64,000 nt of DNA from Aminipila butyrica (GTDB lineage Bacteria > Bacillota > Clostridia > Peptostreptococcales > Anaerovoracaceae): the NCBI RefSeq assembly GCF_010669305.1, contig NZ_CP048649.1, forward strand, positions 2,542,001-2,606,000, given 5' to 3'. Of the stretch, positions 19,291-27,773 are shown in pieces. Numbering within the stretch: position 1 is the first letter of the stretch; each line of letters starts with the position of its first letter. The notes below the pieces were generated by a model. It saw only the letters and a list, made by a program, of their open reading frames with translations, was not told the DNA's origin and made no database searches. Both the position numbers and the translations under genes were made by a program.

Positions 19291-19446
19291 AACATAAATG
19301 CTAGATTAAATTAATTCTATTATACCCCTTCTATTAAGCCTTTGGTTTTATCATTTTTTGCCTTTTTCTTTCATTATTCGACATTTTACGTTAAAATATA
19401 ATAATAATATTTTTGCCCTTTTCTTCCCATTTTCCCCACGGAAACC

Positions 19447-19493
19447 TTGACAGCAAGCCCTATTAATTGTATAATCGTATACACATATACAAT
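19447..19493 (+). promoter_or_regulatory. Promoter and candidate GntR operator of the acn-icd operon
   Basis: TTGACA (19447-19452), 17-bp spacer and TATAAT (19470-19475). An exact inverted repeat ATTGTATA (19466-19473) / TATACAAT (19486-19493) covers the -10 box and start site, with an internal GTATAC. FCD-type GntR regulators commonly bind TTGTATACAA-like sites, and such a regulator is encoded two genes downstream, so autoregulation is likely. The promoter is certain by sequence; the operator is inference. Confidence 0.7.
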
Positions 19494-19518
19494 GTTTTGA
19501 ATTTGTAAAAGTTGAAGG

Positions 19519-19543
19519 GAGAACAGCACATCGTTCTCTTTTT
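19519..19543 (+). terminator. Possible attenuator in the acn leader
   Basis: A 6-bp stem GAGAAC/GTTCTC followed by TTTTT, between the promoter and the acn start. The stem is weak, so any premature termination would be partial. Confidence 0.3.
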
Positions 19544-19573
19544 CACCTGCACGCATATCAGAGGAGGACTTAA

Positions 19574-21496
19574 ATGGGCAATACGTTAACCTATAAAATT
19601 CTACAAGCGCACCTGCTGGAGGGCACCCTCACCCCAGGAAGCGAAATAACCATTAAAATGGACCAGACCTTAACTCAGGATTCTACCGGAACCATGGTCT
19701 ATCTCCAGCTGGAAGCCATGAACGTGGACAAGATTCAGACGGAGCTTTCCGTGGCCTATATCGACCACAATACACTGCAAACAGGCTTTGAAAACGCCGA
19801 TGACCACGCCTTCATCAAAAGTGTCGCTCAGCGTCATGGGGTACTGTTCTCCAAGCCAGGCAACGGCATCTGTCACCAGCTCCACTTGGAAAATTACGGC
19901 AAGCCAGGCAAAACCCTGTTAGGCTCCGACAGTCACACACCTACCGGCGGCGGCTTGGGCATGATTGCCATCGGCGCCGGCGGTTTAGACGTAGCGATGG
20001 CCATGGCCAAGGGTACGTATAGCTTAACGGTTCCAAAGGTGATTCAGGTAGAACTGACCGGTTCCCTGCGCCCTTGGGTTTCCGCTAAAGATGTTATTCT
20101 CTATGTACTCCAGCAGCTGACTGTAAAGGGCGGTGTCGGCAAGGTTGTAGAATACACTGGCGAAGGCGTCAAGTCGCTGTCCGTTACAGATCGGGCCACC
20201 ATCACCAACATGGGTGCTGAATTAGGCGCTACCACCTCTATCTTCCCAAGTGATGAGAATACTCAGAAGTACCTGACAGAACAAGGCCGGCCCCAGGACT
20301 TTACTGCTCTGGCTGCGGACCCAGATGCCATCTACGACGAAACCCTTACCGTGGATTTGTCTCAGCTGACTCCGCTGGCTGCTATGCCTCACAGTCCAGA
20401 CAACGTAGATTCCATCCGTCATATCGGACCGATTAAAATCGACCAGGTAGCTATCGGCAGCTGTACCAACGCGTCCTACACAGACCTGATGAAGGTAGCT
20501 GCCATCCTGAAAGGCCACAAGGTACACCAGGACGTGAGTCTGGTTATTTCCCCGGGTTCCAGCAAAATCTTATCGAAGCTGGCTCAAAACGGAGCCTTAG
20601 CCGCCATGATTGATGCCGGTGCCAGAATCATTGAAAACGCTTGCGGACCCTGTATCGGCATGGGCCAGTCGCCAAAATCCGGCGCAGTGTCCCTGCGAAC
20701 CTTCAATAGAAACTTTAAGGGCCGAAGCGGTACCTTGGATGCCGATGTGTATCTAGTCAGTCCAGAGACAGCGGCTATTTCTGCCATTACCGGCCTGCTT
20801 ACCGATGGCATGAACTCTGGCAGAGACCTGCCAGCCATCGAATCCGTAGATTTTACCTTCAGTGATCAGTTTATCGTCTATCCTGAAGGCACCAATAAAG
20901 AGAATACCCCGGTAGAAATGGGACCAAATATCAAGCCATTCCCGAGGAATACCGCTTTAGGCCACACTGTAGAAGCGACCGTCGTTCTTCATGCGGGGAA
21001 TAATATCACCACTGACGATATTATGCCATCCGACTCCCGACTGCTGCCATACCGGTCCAACGTGCCCCACTTAGCCAACTACTGTTTTGAGAAGATTGAC
21101 AGTCAGTTTTCTGCTCGCTGCAAGGAGGCTGGAAGCTGCGCCATTATCGGCGGTGAAAATTACGGTCAGGGAAGCAGCCGAGAACATGCCGCCTTGGCTC
21201 CCCTTTACTTGGGTGTTAAGTTCGTGCTGGCCAAATCCTTTGCTCGTATTCACCGTTCTAACTTGATCAATAGCGGCATCATGCCGTTGGTCTTTGAAAA
21301 TCCAGCAGACTACGACGAACTGGCTATTGGTCAAAAGCTGGTCATTGAACAGGCAGATAAGCAGGTTCAGGAAGCGGTTATTTTAGTGAAAAACCAAGAG
21401 ACAGGAAAGGTATACCGTACACTTTCCCATTTCTCCGAATTAGAGATGCAGATGATTCTCTGCGGCGGAAAAATTAATTCCATTAAAGGAGCGTAA
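19574..21496 (+). CDS. acn: Aconitate hydratase
   Basis: Converts citrate to isocitrate, using a [4Fe-4S] cluster. The 640-residue form is the shorter bacterial/mitochondrial-like type. The cluster cysteines are in GSCTNASYTD (about residue 297) and ACGPCIGMG (about 356 and 359). The C-terminal swivel domain (from about 470) has the substrate-binding QGSSREHAAL (about 532-541). Strong AGGAGG site 8 nt before the ATG. Only 2 nt separate its stop from icd. Together they give 2-oxoglutarate for glutamate synthesis in an anaerobe with a partial TCA cycle; no citrate synthase gene is seen here. Confidence 0.97.
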   Translation: MGNTLTYKILQAHLLEGTLTPGSEITIKMDQTLTQDSTGTMVYLQLEAMNVDKIQTELSVAYIDHNTLQTGFENADDHAFIKSVAQRHGVLFSKPGNGICHQLHLENYGKPGKTLLGSDSHTPTGGGLGMIAIGAGGLDVAMAMAKGTYSLTVPKVIQVELTGSLRPWVSAKDVILYVLQQLTVKGGVGKVVEYTGEGVKSLSVTDRATITNMGAELGATTSIFPSDENTQKYLTEQGRPQDFTALAADPDAIYDETLTVDLSQLTPLAAMPHSPDNVDSIRHIGPIKIDQVAIGSCTNASYTDLMKVAAILKGHKVHQDVSLVISPGSSKILSKLAQNGALAAMIDAGARIIENACGPCIGMGQSPKSGAVSLRTFNRNFKGRSGTLDADVYLVSPETAAISAITGLLTDGMNSGRDLPAIESVDFTFSDQFIVYPEGTNKENTPVEMGPNIKPFPRNTALGHTVEATVVLHAGNNITTDDIMPSDSRLLPYRSNVPHLANYCFEKIDSQFSARCKEAGSCAIIGGENYGQGSSREHAALAPLYLGVKFVLAKSFARIHRSNLINSGIMPLVFENPADYDELAIGQKLVIEQADKQVQEAVILVKNQETGKVYRTLSHFSELEMQMILCGGKINSIKGA

Positions 21497-21498
21497 CC

Positions 21499-22626
21499 AT
21501 GACATATATACAGGATTTTGAGAAAATTATTACAGAACAGCTGGCTCGAGTGGAACGCATGAAAGAAGGCGAAGCCTTCGCCGACTTTGAACACATGGAT
21601 AAAATCGTCATCGGCGTTATTGATGGAGACGGCATCGGACCAGTCATTGTCCGAGAAGCGCAACGCGTACTGGAAGTTCTCCTCAAAGAAGAGATTGTCA
21701 GCGGTAAAATAGAGCTGCGCCAAATCCAAGGACTGACTATCGAAAACCGCATTGCCCAAAATGCTACGGTGCCAGCAGAAGTGTTGGCAGAAATCAAGGC
21801 TTGTTCTGTGCTTTTAAAAGGCCCAACCACCACCCCGGGAAAAGGCGACAATCTGCCAAACATCGAAAGTGCTAACGTAACACTGCGCCGGGAACTAGAT
21901 CTTTTCGCTAACGTGCGGCCCGTATTCATTCCGGAAAAGAACATTGACTGGGTGTTCTACCGGGAAAATACCGAAGGGGAATATGCCCTGGGAAGCCGCG
22001 GCATTGAAATCAGCCCAGACATCGCCATTGACTTTAAAGTAACCACCACAGGCGGCACTCAGCGCATTGCCAAAGCAGCCTTTGAATACGCCAGAGCCAA
22101 CGGCGGTAAAAATGTATCCATCGTCACCAAGGCCAACATTATGAAGAAGACTGACGGAAAGTTCCTGGACCTCTGCTATCAGGTGGCCAAAGACTATCCG
22201 GAAATTAAAGTAGATGATTGGTATGTGGACATCATGGCTGCAAATCTGGTTAATGAACAGATTCGTTCCAATTTCAACGTATTCATCCTGCCGAACCTAT
22301 ACGGCGACATCATTACTGATGAGGCCGCACAGATTCAGGGCGGTGTAGGTACAGCGGGCAGCGCTAATGTAGGCGGAAAGTATGCCATGTTTGAAGCCAT
22401 CCACGGCAGTGCTCCGCGAATGGTGGCTGACGGCATCGCCGACTACGCGAACCCGTCCAGTATCCTCAAGGCAGCAGAGATGATGCTTCGTCACATCGGT
22501 CAGGCTCAGAAAGCAGATAAGCTGTCTGACGCTCTTCAAGCTGCCCAGGCAGAAAAGTCTATGACCGGAGACAGCTCTGGTGAAACAGCAGCGGCCTTTG
22601 CAGACTGTGTGCTGGCTCGCCTGTAA
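21499..22626 (+). CDS. icd: Isocitrate dehydrogenase, NAD-type
   Basis: Oxidative decarboxylation of isocitrate to 2-oxoglutarate. The 375-residue protein belongs to the isocitrate/isopropylmalate dehydrogenase family. Visible motifs are the substrate loop SANVTLRRELDLFANVRP (about 113-130), the catalytic Tyr in VFYRENTEGEYALG (about 152-165), the Lys in TKANIMKKTDG and metal Asp residues in NLYGDIITDEAAQIQGG. The HGSAPRMVADG...NPSS segment lacks an obvious NADP-binding Lys/Arg pair, so NAD is the more likely cofactor, but that is inference. An AAAGGAG site overlaps the end of acn, so the two are co-transcribed. 3-isopropylmalate dehydrogenase is the alternative, but pairing with aconitase rather than LeuCD fits Icd. 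Confidence 0.9.
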   Translation: MTYIQDFEKIITEQLARVERMKEGEAFADFEHMDKIVIGVIDGDGIGPVIVREAQRVLEVLLKEEIVSGKIELRQIQGLTIENRIAQNATVPAEVLAEIKACSVLLKGPTTTPGKGDNLPNIESANVTLRRELDLFANVRPVFIPEKNIDWVFYRENTEGEYALGSRGIEISPDIAIDFKVTTTGGTQRIAKAAFEYARANGGKNVSIVTKANIMKKTDGKFLDLCYQVAKDYPEIKVDDWYVDIMAANLVNEQIRSNFNVFILPNLYGDIITDEAAQIQGGVGTAGSANVGGKYAMFEAIHGSAPRMVADGIADYANPSSILKAAEMMLRHIGQAQKADKLSDALQAAQAEKSMTGDSSGETAAAFADCVLARL

Positions 22627-22663
22627 GAGATATTTAATATCTCAGGATTGGAGGCTTACGAAC

Positions 22664-23323
22664 ATGGTACTTTACCAACACAACGAACATGCAAAATCTC
22701 AAAATTTACCGATTTCCAACAGTCTTTTTTCCAAACTGCAGAAAGATATTCTGCAAGGAAAAATGCGTTCTGGCGAAAAGCTTACTGAGCAAAGCATCTG
22801 TGATAAATACCAGGTGAGCCGAACTCCTGTGCGGGAAGCCCTGCGGCAGCTGGAAATGGAAGGGCTAATTGAGACTATCCCCAACCGGGGAGCCTTTGTC
22901 ATCGGCTTTTCTCCCCAAGATATGGCCGATATGTACGAGCTGCGCAAAGCTTACGAGGTCCAGGCTGTGAAATGGGCCATCCAGCGTATTACCGACGAAG
23001 AGATGGAAGACTTGGAAGAAACCTTTGAATTCATGGAATTCTACACACAGAAAAACGATATTGACAAGATGCTGAACATCAATACCGGCTTTCACCAGCT
23101 GATTTACACAGCTTCCCATAACCGGATGCTCCAGCATGTGCTCTCTTCTTATCAAATTTACATTAAGCACAGCCGCCGGCCAACTCCTTATCCGGAGAAT
23201 TATCTGGCGGAAGTACTGGAAGAACACCGGGCCATCTTTGAGGCCTTTCAAAACAAAGATGTGGAAGCAGGTGCTCTAGCTATGACCAAACACATGGAAA
23301 AGTCCATGTCCCGGCCACGCTGA
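22664..23323 (+). CDS. GntR-family regulator, FCD subfamily
   Basis: A 219-residue DNA-binding regulator. Residues about 15-85 form the winged helix-turn-helix (SVCDKYQVSRTPVREALRQL-like, here ICDKYQVSRTPVREAL); residues about 95-215 are the helical FCD ligand-binding domain with metal-type residues Asp/His (LRKAYEVQAVKW, HQLIYTASHN, EHRAIFEAF). I start at the ATG at 22664, which has GGAGG about 10 nt upstream; a longer frame reaching back into icd has no site. It follows icd by 37 nt and probably controls the acn-icd promoter, sensing a carboxylate such as citrate; this is inference. Confidence 0.92.
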   Translation: MVLYQHNEHAKSQNLPISNSLFSKLQKDILQGKMRSGEKLTEQSICDKYQVSRTPVREALRQLEMEGLIETIPNRGAFVIGFSPQDMADMYELRKAYEVQAVKWAIQRITDEEMEDLEETFEFMEFYTQKNDIDKMLNINTGFHQLIYTASHNRMLQHVLSSYQIYIKHSRRPTPYPENYLAEVLEEHRAIFEAFQNKDVEAGALAMTKHMEKSMSRPR

Positions 23324-23330
23324 CCGTTCC

Positions 23331-23369
23331 TTCCGGGAATACGCCAAAAATAGGTATAGCTTCCCGGAA
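23331..23369. repeat. 9-bp inverted repeat between gntR and gap
   Basis: TTCCGGGAA at 23331-23339 and TTCCCGGAA at 23361-23369 are exact reverse complements, and each arm is itself close to palindromic. It may be a hairpin in the transcript or a paired operator. No T-run follows. A second, 7-bp stem GAATCAC/GTGATTC lies at 23396-23429, just before the gap ribosome binding site. Confidence 0.6.
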
Positions 23370-23450
23370 ATTCAAACACAATAGGATAATGGAAGGAATC
23401 ACGAGTGCCCTTCTCTGGCCCGGTGATTCATATAAGGAGGTTCAGGCAAC

Positions 23451-24470
23451 ATGAAAAAAAAGATTGCTATTAATGGATTTGGACGAATTGGACGGTTGAC
23501 ATTCCGGCGCATCTTTGAAGAAAAGCTTTTTGAAATAGTGGCTATCAATGATTTGGCCCAGACAGACATGCTGGCCTATCTGTTGAAGCACGACAGTGTT
23601 CAAGGACAGTACGACAAATATTCCATTGAGCACGATGAGGATTCCCTGACGGTCAACGGTCAGCGGATTCGCTTCTGTAAGGAATCGGACCCCGCCAATC
23701 TGCCTTGGGGGGAGCTGGATGTAGACATTGTTCTGGAATGTACAGGCTTTTTTACATCGAAAGCGAAAGCCCAGGCCCATATCCAGGCCGGTGCCAAAAA
23801 AGTGCTGATTTCCGCCCCATCTGGAAATGACCTGCCGACCGTGGTATACGGTGTCAACGAAGAAATCCTCACAAAGGAAGATACCATCATCTCCGCCGCA
23901 TCATGTACCACCAACTGTCTGGCCCCTATGGCTAAAGCCCTTAACGATTATAAGGAAATACGGACAGGCTTTATGACTACCATTCACGCGTATACTGGAG
24001 ATCAGATGCTTCTGGATGGCCCTCATAAAAAAAATGATTTCCGGCGGGCGAGAGCAGCCGCCATTAATATCGTACCCAACAGTACGGGTGCCGCAAAAGC
24101 CATTGGCTTGGTCATCCCCGAGCTGGATGGCAAACTGATTGGCTCCGCCCAGCGAGTACCGGTTGCCAGCGGCTCCCTAACCATTTTAGATGCCGTTTTA
24201 AAGGATTCTACGGAAAGTGTTACCCTAGAGGGCGTTCATGAAGCGATGAAAAAAGCAGTCTCTTCTTCTTTCGGCTATAGTGAGGAAGAACTGGTTTCCA
24301 GCGACATCATCGGCATGGATTACGGTTCCCTCTTCGACGCCACTCAGACACTGGTAGCTCGAAGCGGCACTGGCGTCTACGAAGTACGGGTAGTAGCCTG
24401 GTACGACAACGAGAGCAGCTATGTAGCCCAACTGGTTCGGACGTTGGATCATTTATCTACGCTCTTCTAA
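23451..24470 (+). CDS. gap: Glyceraldehyde-3-phosphate dehydrogenase
   Basis: NAD-dependent phosphorylating glycolytic enzyme, 339 residues. The N-terminal Rossmann motif is INGFGRIGRL, with Asp in AINDLAQTDML pointing to NAD. The catalytic Cys is in SAASCTTNCLAPM (about 150-162), with the catalytic His in MTTIHAYTGDQ (about 178-188) and RVPVASGSLTI. The length is usual. AAGGAGG precedes the ATG. It lies 127 nt behind gntR and ends at a strong terminator, so it may be read both with the acn operon and from its own leader; I see no clear separate promoter. No pgk, tpi or CggR gene is next to it. Confidence 0.97.
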   Translation: MKKKIAINGFGRIGRLTFRRIFEEKLFEIVAINDLAQTDMLAYLLKHDSVQGQYDKYSIEHDEDSLTVNGQRIRFCKESDPANLPWGELDVDIVLECTGFFTSKAKAQAHIQAGAKKVLISAPSGNDLPTVVYGVNEEILTKEDTIISAASCTTNCLAPMAKALNDYKEIRTGFMTTIHAYTGDQMLLDGPHKKNDFRRARAAAINIVPNSTGAAKAIGLVIPELDGKLIGSAQRVPVASGSLTILDAVLKDSTESVTLEGVHEAMKKAVSSSFGYSEEELVSSDIIGMDYGSLFDATQTLVARSGTGVYEVRVVAWYDNESSYVAQLVRTLDHLSTLF

Positions 24471-24519
24471 AAAAACTGCCCACAAGCTCTTGATGGCTTG
24501 TTCAATTGAAACCTTATAG

Positions 24520-24554
24520 CGATGGAATATTACCCAATATTCCATCGTTTTTTT
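24520..24554 (+). terminator. Strong intrinsic terminator after gap
   Basis: 12-bp stem CGATGGAATATT/AATATTCCATCG, 4-nt loop, then seven Ts. It separates the acn-icd-gntR-gap group from the histidine operon. Confidence 0.92.
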
Positions 24555-24584
24555 GTGTTCTTACACAATTTTTTCATTTTCCTC

Positions 24585-24613
24585 TTTACTTTATCGCTTT
24601 AAAGTGTTATATT
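24585..24613 (+). promoter_or_regulatory. Probable promoter of the histidine operon
   Basis: TTTACT (24585-24590), 17-bp spacer, TATATT (24608-24613). The leader of about 70 nt holds a 6-bp hairpin AGCCCT/AGGGCT (24645-24671) close to the hisZ start. I see no T-box, his-codon leader peptide or known riboswitch. Confidence 0.6.
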
Positions 24614-24691
24614 GTTATCGTGTTAAATCAAAGTTGTTTTAGTAAGCCCTGTTCAGCAAAATAAGAGGGCTGCACAGATGGAGATGGTCTT

Positions 24692-25816
24692 ATGAAACCA
24701 ATAGAAACCTTGTTAAGCCAAGAAGAACGAATCACCTTAGATCTGCGCTTTCTCTATGAAAGCCATGGCTACAGTCCCTTTAAAATGAGTAAATTTGAGG
24801 AATACGACTTATACGCCCGCAATAAAGACTTTCTCCTTAGCGATACCATCATCTCCTTTACGGATACAGATGGCCGCCTCATGGCGCTAAAGCCTGATGT
24901 GACCTTATCTATCATCAAAAATATTAAAGAAGATAGAGGAGGCCTGCAAAAGGTCTATTACCATGAAAACATCTATCGGGTTTCCAAAGACACCCACACC
25001 TACCGGGAATTCATGCAGCTGGGTCTGGAGTGTATGGGCCTCATCGACTTATACCATTTGGTGGAAGTAAGCCTGTTAGCTGCTGCAAGCTTGAAGGCCA
25101 TCCACAGCCACTACATTCTCTCCCTCTCTCACATGGGTATTCTCTCTGCTCTGCTAGCGGACCTGTCGTTGAATTGGGAGCAGGAAAAACAAATTCTGCA
25201 ATTTATTGGTGAGAAAAACCGCCACGGCATTAAAACAGTTTGCCAGCAAGCGGGCAGCAGTCGGGAAGCCTGCCAGCGGCTCACAGATTTACTCGCTGCC
25301 TACGGCCCGCCGAAAGTGGTTCTGCCTAGGCTGAGAACCATCTGTACCAGCGAAAAAACCGCTTCTCTTCTAGATGAACTGGAGCGCATCTGCCAAGTTC
25401 TCACTCCTGACCATGGAGACAGCATCTTGCTGGACTTTTCTATCAAAGGAGGCATGAACTATTACAACGGCCTGGTCTTTCAGGGTTTTATCCAGGGCAT
25501 TCCTTCCGCCGTTCTCTCTGGAGGCCAATACGACAAGCTCATGGAAAAAATGGGCAAGACCCAAGGGGCCCTTGGCTTTGCCATCTACCTGGACCTGCTG
25601 GATTACTTAGGAAGCGTTCAGAAAGATTGCGATATAGACGTGTTGCTGCTGTACCAGGAAAGCACCGATGTGACACTTTTGATTGAAACGGTAAAAAAGC
25701 TCCAAGAAGAAGGCCTGAGCGTTCAAGTTCAGCCCCTTATTCCAGAAAAACTTAAATATAAAAAATTATTGCAAATTAAAGGTGGGAGGCTAGAAACTCT
25801 TGAATCAACTGATTAA
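24692..25816 (+). CDS. hisZ: ATP phosphoribosyltransferase regulatory subunit
   Basis: A histidyl-tRNA synthetase paralogue that binds the short-form HisG and gives it activity and histidine feedback control. The 374-residue protein shows the class II aminoacyl-tRNA-synthetase-like core (ALKPDVTLSIIKNI, VYYHENIYRV, EFMQLGLECMG and GGMNYYNGLVFQGFI) without a full catalytic set or anticodon-binding domain. The start ATG has only a weak GGAGATGG site. It is the first gene of the his operon, and its last codons overlap the start of hisG, as expected for two subunits made in equal amounts. Confidence 0.95.
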   Translation: MKPIETLLSQEERITLDLRFLYESHGYSPFKMSKFEEYDLYARNKDFLLSDTIISFTDTDGRLMALKPDVTLSIIKNIKEDRGGLQKVYYHENIYRVSKDTHTYREFMQLGLECMGLIDLYHLVEVSLLAAASLKAIHSHYILSLSHMGILSALLADLSLNWEQEKQILQFIGEKNRHGIKTVCQQAGSSREACQRLTDLLAAYGPPKVVLPRLRTICTSEKTASLLDELERICQVLTPDHGDSILLDFSIKGGMNYYNGLVFQGFIQGIPSAVLSGGQYDKLMEKMGKTQGALGFAIYLDLLDYLGSVQKDCDIDVLLLYQESTDVTLLIETVKKLQEEGLSVQVQPLIPEKLKYKKLLQIKGGRLETLESTD

Positions 25817-26474
25817 CGTCGCACTGCCCAAAGGCAGATTAGGCGACCAAGTATATAAGCTGTTTGCAACGGCAGGTTTCCCCTGCCCCGCTGTGGAAGA
25901 AGACAATCGCAAGCTGATTTTTGAAAATCAGCAGGCCGGCGTGCGCTATTTCTGGGTAAAGCCTTCGGATGTGGCCATTTACGTGGAACGTGGTGCGGCA
26001 GACATTGGTGTAGCCGGCAAAGATATTCTTTTAGAATACACTCCCGACGTGTACGAACTGCTGGACTTGAATATCGGCAAGTGTCGGATGGCCGTGGCAG
26101 CTCAAAAAGACTTTCGGGACAATACTGACCGCACCCTGCGGGTAGCTACGAAGTTTAAAAATATCGTTCGGGAATATTATGGTAATCGAGGTCGGGCTAT
26201 TGATATCATCAAGTTAAACGGCTCTATCGAACTGGCCCCTATTCTCAACCTCTCTGACGTCATCGTAGATATTGTAGAGACGGGCACCACCCTAAAGGAA
26301 AATAATCTGGAAGCCATTGAAACCGTCATCCCCCTCAGTGCCAGACTGATTGCTAACAAAGCCAGCTTTCAGTTTAAAAGCAGCCGGATTGAACGCCTTT
26401 GCAGTCAAATGAAGGCTCAGTGCCCTCCATTAGAGAAAGGAGCATGTACATATGATTCAGATTTTAACATATGA
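25800..26474 (+). CDS. hisG: ATP phosphoribosyltransferase, short form
   Basis: First step of histidine synthesis: ATP plus PRPP gives phosphoribosyl-ATP. The 224-residue length shows the short form that needs HisZ and lacks the C-terminal regulatory domain. Motifs include VALPKGRLG at the N-terminus, the ADIGVAGKDILLE segment and the PRPP loop IVDIVETGTTLKEN (about residues 159-172). I accept the TTG start at 25800 because GGAGG lies 10 nt upstream and the protein then begins exactly where the family does. It overlaps hisZ by 17 nt and hisD by 23 nt. Confidence 0.96.
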   Translation: MNQLINVALPKGRLGDQVYKLFATAGFPCPAVEEDNRKLIFENQQAGVRYFWVKPSDVAIYVERGAADIGVAGKDILLEYTPDVYELLDLNIGKCRMAVAAQKDFRDNTDRTLRVATKFKNIVREYYGNRGRAIDIIKLNGSIELAPILNLSDVIVDIVETGTTLKENNLEAIETVIPLSARLIANKASFQFKSSRIERLCSQMKAQCPPLEKGACTYDSDFNI

Positions 26475-27738
26475 CGGCACAACCGATGCCGATATTTTTC
26501 AGCGGATTCATTCCTCTTCTGGCCTGGAAGAGGCGGTGGCCGGCATCATCACAGAGGTGCGAGAAGGCGGAGACGAAGGGCTCCTTCGCTGCTGTGCTCG
26601 GTTCGACGGAGCGGCCCCCAGCCATCTAGAGGTAACTCCAGAGGAATTACAGGCAGCTTTTGATGGGGTAGATCCAAAATTTTTAGCTATTTTAGAAAAG
26701 GCTGCTGCTAACATCACCGCTTTTCACAGCTGTCAGCGGCGAAACAGCTTCATTCTCAACGACCAGACCGGCATTGTTCTAGGCCAGAAAGTACTGCCTT
26801 TAGAACGCGTGGGCCTCTACGTCCCGGGGGGCACAGCCCTGTATCCTTCCTCGGTGCTGATGAATGCCCTACCGGCTAAAATAGCCGGTGTGGAAGAACT
26901 GATTATGGTCACGCCCGCCAAAGAAGGCAACATCAGCCCAATGATTTTAGCTGCCGCCAAAATAGCCGGTGTAGACCGAATATTCAAGGTTGGCGGGGCA
27001 CAGGCCGTAGCCGCCCTGGCCTATGGCACCGAATCGATTCCCAAAGTAGACAAAATCGTGGGCCCGGGCAATGCCTACGTGGCCGAAGCGAAGAAACAGG
27101 TTTTCGGCCTGGTGGATATTGACATGATTGCCGGTCCCAGTGAAATTCTCATTGTAGCTGATGGCACCGGAAATCCCCGTCATCTGGCCGCTGATATGTT
27201 ATCCCAGGCAGAACACGACAAACTCGCCAGCGCGGTGCTGGTAACCGACAGCCCTCAGCTGGCAGCGGGAGTCAACTTGGAATTGGAGCGACAGCTGCCG
27301 CTCTTGCCACGAGAAGACATCGCCCGCCACGCCATTGAGCACCATGGCAAAATCATCCTCACCGCAAATTTAGAAACTGCTATCCAGTTGGCCAACCGCA
27401 TGGCTCCCGAGCACCTAGAATTGTGCCTGGATACCCCTTTTGATTACTTGGATCAAGTTCGTCACGCCGGTTCGGTGTTTCTGGGCAAAAACTGTCCAGA
27501 AGCCTTAGGTGACTACTTAGCAGGCCCGAACCATACGTTACCTACCAGTGGTACTGCCCGTTTCTCCAGTCCCCTGTCTGTAGACGACTTCGTAAAAAAG
27601 TACCAGTACACCTACTACACAGGAGAAGCCCTAGCCGCTGTAGCGGAAGAGGCCGCTTACTTTGCAGAACAAGAAGGCCTGTCCGCCCACGCCAGAAGCC
27701 TGCTGGTTCGATTGGAAGCAGCAGTTTCCATCCCATAA
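26452..27738 (+). CDS. hisD: Histidinol dehydrogenase
   Basis: Zinc enzyme for the last two steps, histidinol to histidine with two NAD. The 428-residue protein has the family signature around GPGNAYVAEAKKQVFG (about 204-219), the zinc/substrate segment SQAEHDKLASA (about 254-264), the catalytic Glu-His in MAPEHLEL (about 320-327), and GPNHTLPTSG (about 361-370). AAAGGAG lies 9 nt before the ATG, inside the end of hisG. Full length, nothing missing. Confidence 0.97.
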   Translation: MIQILTYDGTTDADIFQRIHSSSGLEEAVAGIITEVREGGDEGLLRCCARFDGAAPSHLEVTPEELQAAFDGVDPKFLAILEKAAANITAFHSCQRRNSFILNDQTGIVLGQKVLPLERVGLYVPGGTALYPSSVLMNALPAKIAGVEELIMVTPAKEGNISPMILAAAKIAGVDRIFKVGGAQAVAALAYGTESIPKVDKIVGPGNAYVAEAKKQVFGLVDIDMIAGPSEILIVADGTGNPRHLAADMLSQAEHDKLASAVLVTDSPQLAAGVNLELERQLPLLPREDIARHAIEHHGKIILTANLETAIQLANRMAPEHLELCLDTPFDYLDQVRHAGSVFLGKNCPEALGDYLAGPNHTLPTSGTARFSSPLSVDDFVKKYQYTYYTGEALAAVAEEAAYFAEQEGLSAHARSLLVRLEAAVSIP

Positions 27739-27773
27739 TCATCCCTACAGAAATAAATTAAAAGGAAGCAGAC

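Noticed and set aside
19052..19297. Plus-strand open frame across the riboswitch
   Set aside because: It is the reverse complement of a conserved RNA and has no ribosome binding site.
24614..24691. Histidine operon leader checked for a T-box or his leader peptide
   Set aside because: No AGGGTGGNACCGCG T-box sequence, no run of His codons, and the leader is only about 70 nt.
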